From contig JAFXPL010000020.1 in assembly GCA_017527945.1 (NCBI GenBank), positions 1 through 23,708 of the forward strand: a stretch of DNA of 23,708 nucleotides. Direction: 5' to 3'. The stretch's first letter is position 1. Each line of letters opens with the position of its first letter. Made by a program: the position numbers and the translations under genes. Of this stretch, positions 23,616 through 23,708 are shown piece after piece. Below the pieces are notes generated by a model. It made no database searches, had not been told where the DNA came from, and saw only the letters and a list, made by a program, of their open reading frames with translations. The stretch comes from Bacteroidales bacterium. GTDB lineage: Bacteria; Bacteroidota; Bacteroidia; Bacteroidales; WCHB1-69.

Positions 23616-23708
23616 TCACGTTCTTTAGCCCGTAAGGTGCTATTGAGCAATCTATTACTTCAAGCACCGTTTTTCGATTTGTGACATATTTGTGATTTTC
23701 TGCACAAA

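Noticed and set aside
23572..23650. Complete, functional tRNA-Asn
   Set aside because: Only the 3' half folds. The 5' acceptor strand, the D arm and the anticodon stem pairing are missing, so it was called a fragment.

Overview
The window reads as chromosomal DNA of a member of the phylum Bacteroidota, most likely order Bacteroidales. Three things point there. First, -7 promoter boxes of the Bacteroidota type (TAnnTTTG or TAnnTTCG) recur upstream of many genes. Second, there is a PorP/SprF-family outer-membrane protein next to a PD40/OmpA-like protein. Third, there is a secreted protein with the N-terminal domain common in Bacteroidota followed by two Fib_succ_major (FISUMP) domains. Coding density is very high, several genes overlap or abut, and nearly all of the sequence is explained by about 19 protein genes and one tRNA gene.

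Layout. 1-5265 (+): the 3' end of ahcY, a MutS2-type protein, then a translationally coupled KtrA/KtrB potassium uptake pair. 5315-9211 (-): a fused ThrE-type Thr/Ser exporter, an AT-rich AAA ATPase of the DUF4143-like type that looks accessory, a perfect 42-bp palindrome, and an exported nitroreductase/flavin-reductase fusion. 9295-14360 (+), starting from a compact divergent promoter: rmlB, rarA, the PorP/SprF-like gene and the PD40/OmpA-like gene. 14361-19236 (-): the tandem FISUMP protein, then an envelope glycosylation operon read as glycosyltransferase, gtrA, PAP2 phosphatase. Next come a tRNA-Cys with its own promoter and terminator (-), lgt (+), a small lipoprotein (-), and a coupled RNA-modification pair (-) made of an RsuA/RluB-type pseudouridine synthase and a TrhP-like U32 protein.

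At the right edge (23572-23615, minus) lies a 3' fragment of a tRNA-Asn. It has a good T arm, the anticodon loop and its own terminator, but no matching 5' half. This is the usual scar of site-specific integration into a tRNA gene, so the DNA to the right of about 23616 may be the end of an integrated element.

How the genes relate. The window is mostly core housekeeping (methyl cycle, DNA maintenance, K+ uptake, lipoprotein maturation, RNA modification) with envelope functions between them. I found no clear complete novel defence or mobile system inside the window. The most promising leads are the tRNA-Asn scar, the exported two-domain flavoprotein, the envelope glycosylation operon, and the RD-rich extension on the pseudouridine synthase.
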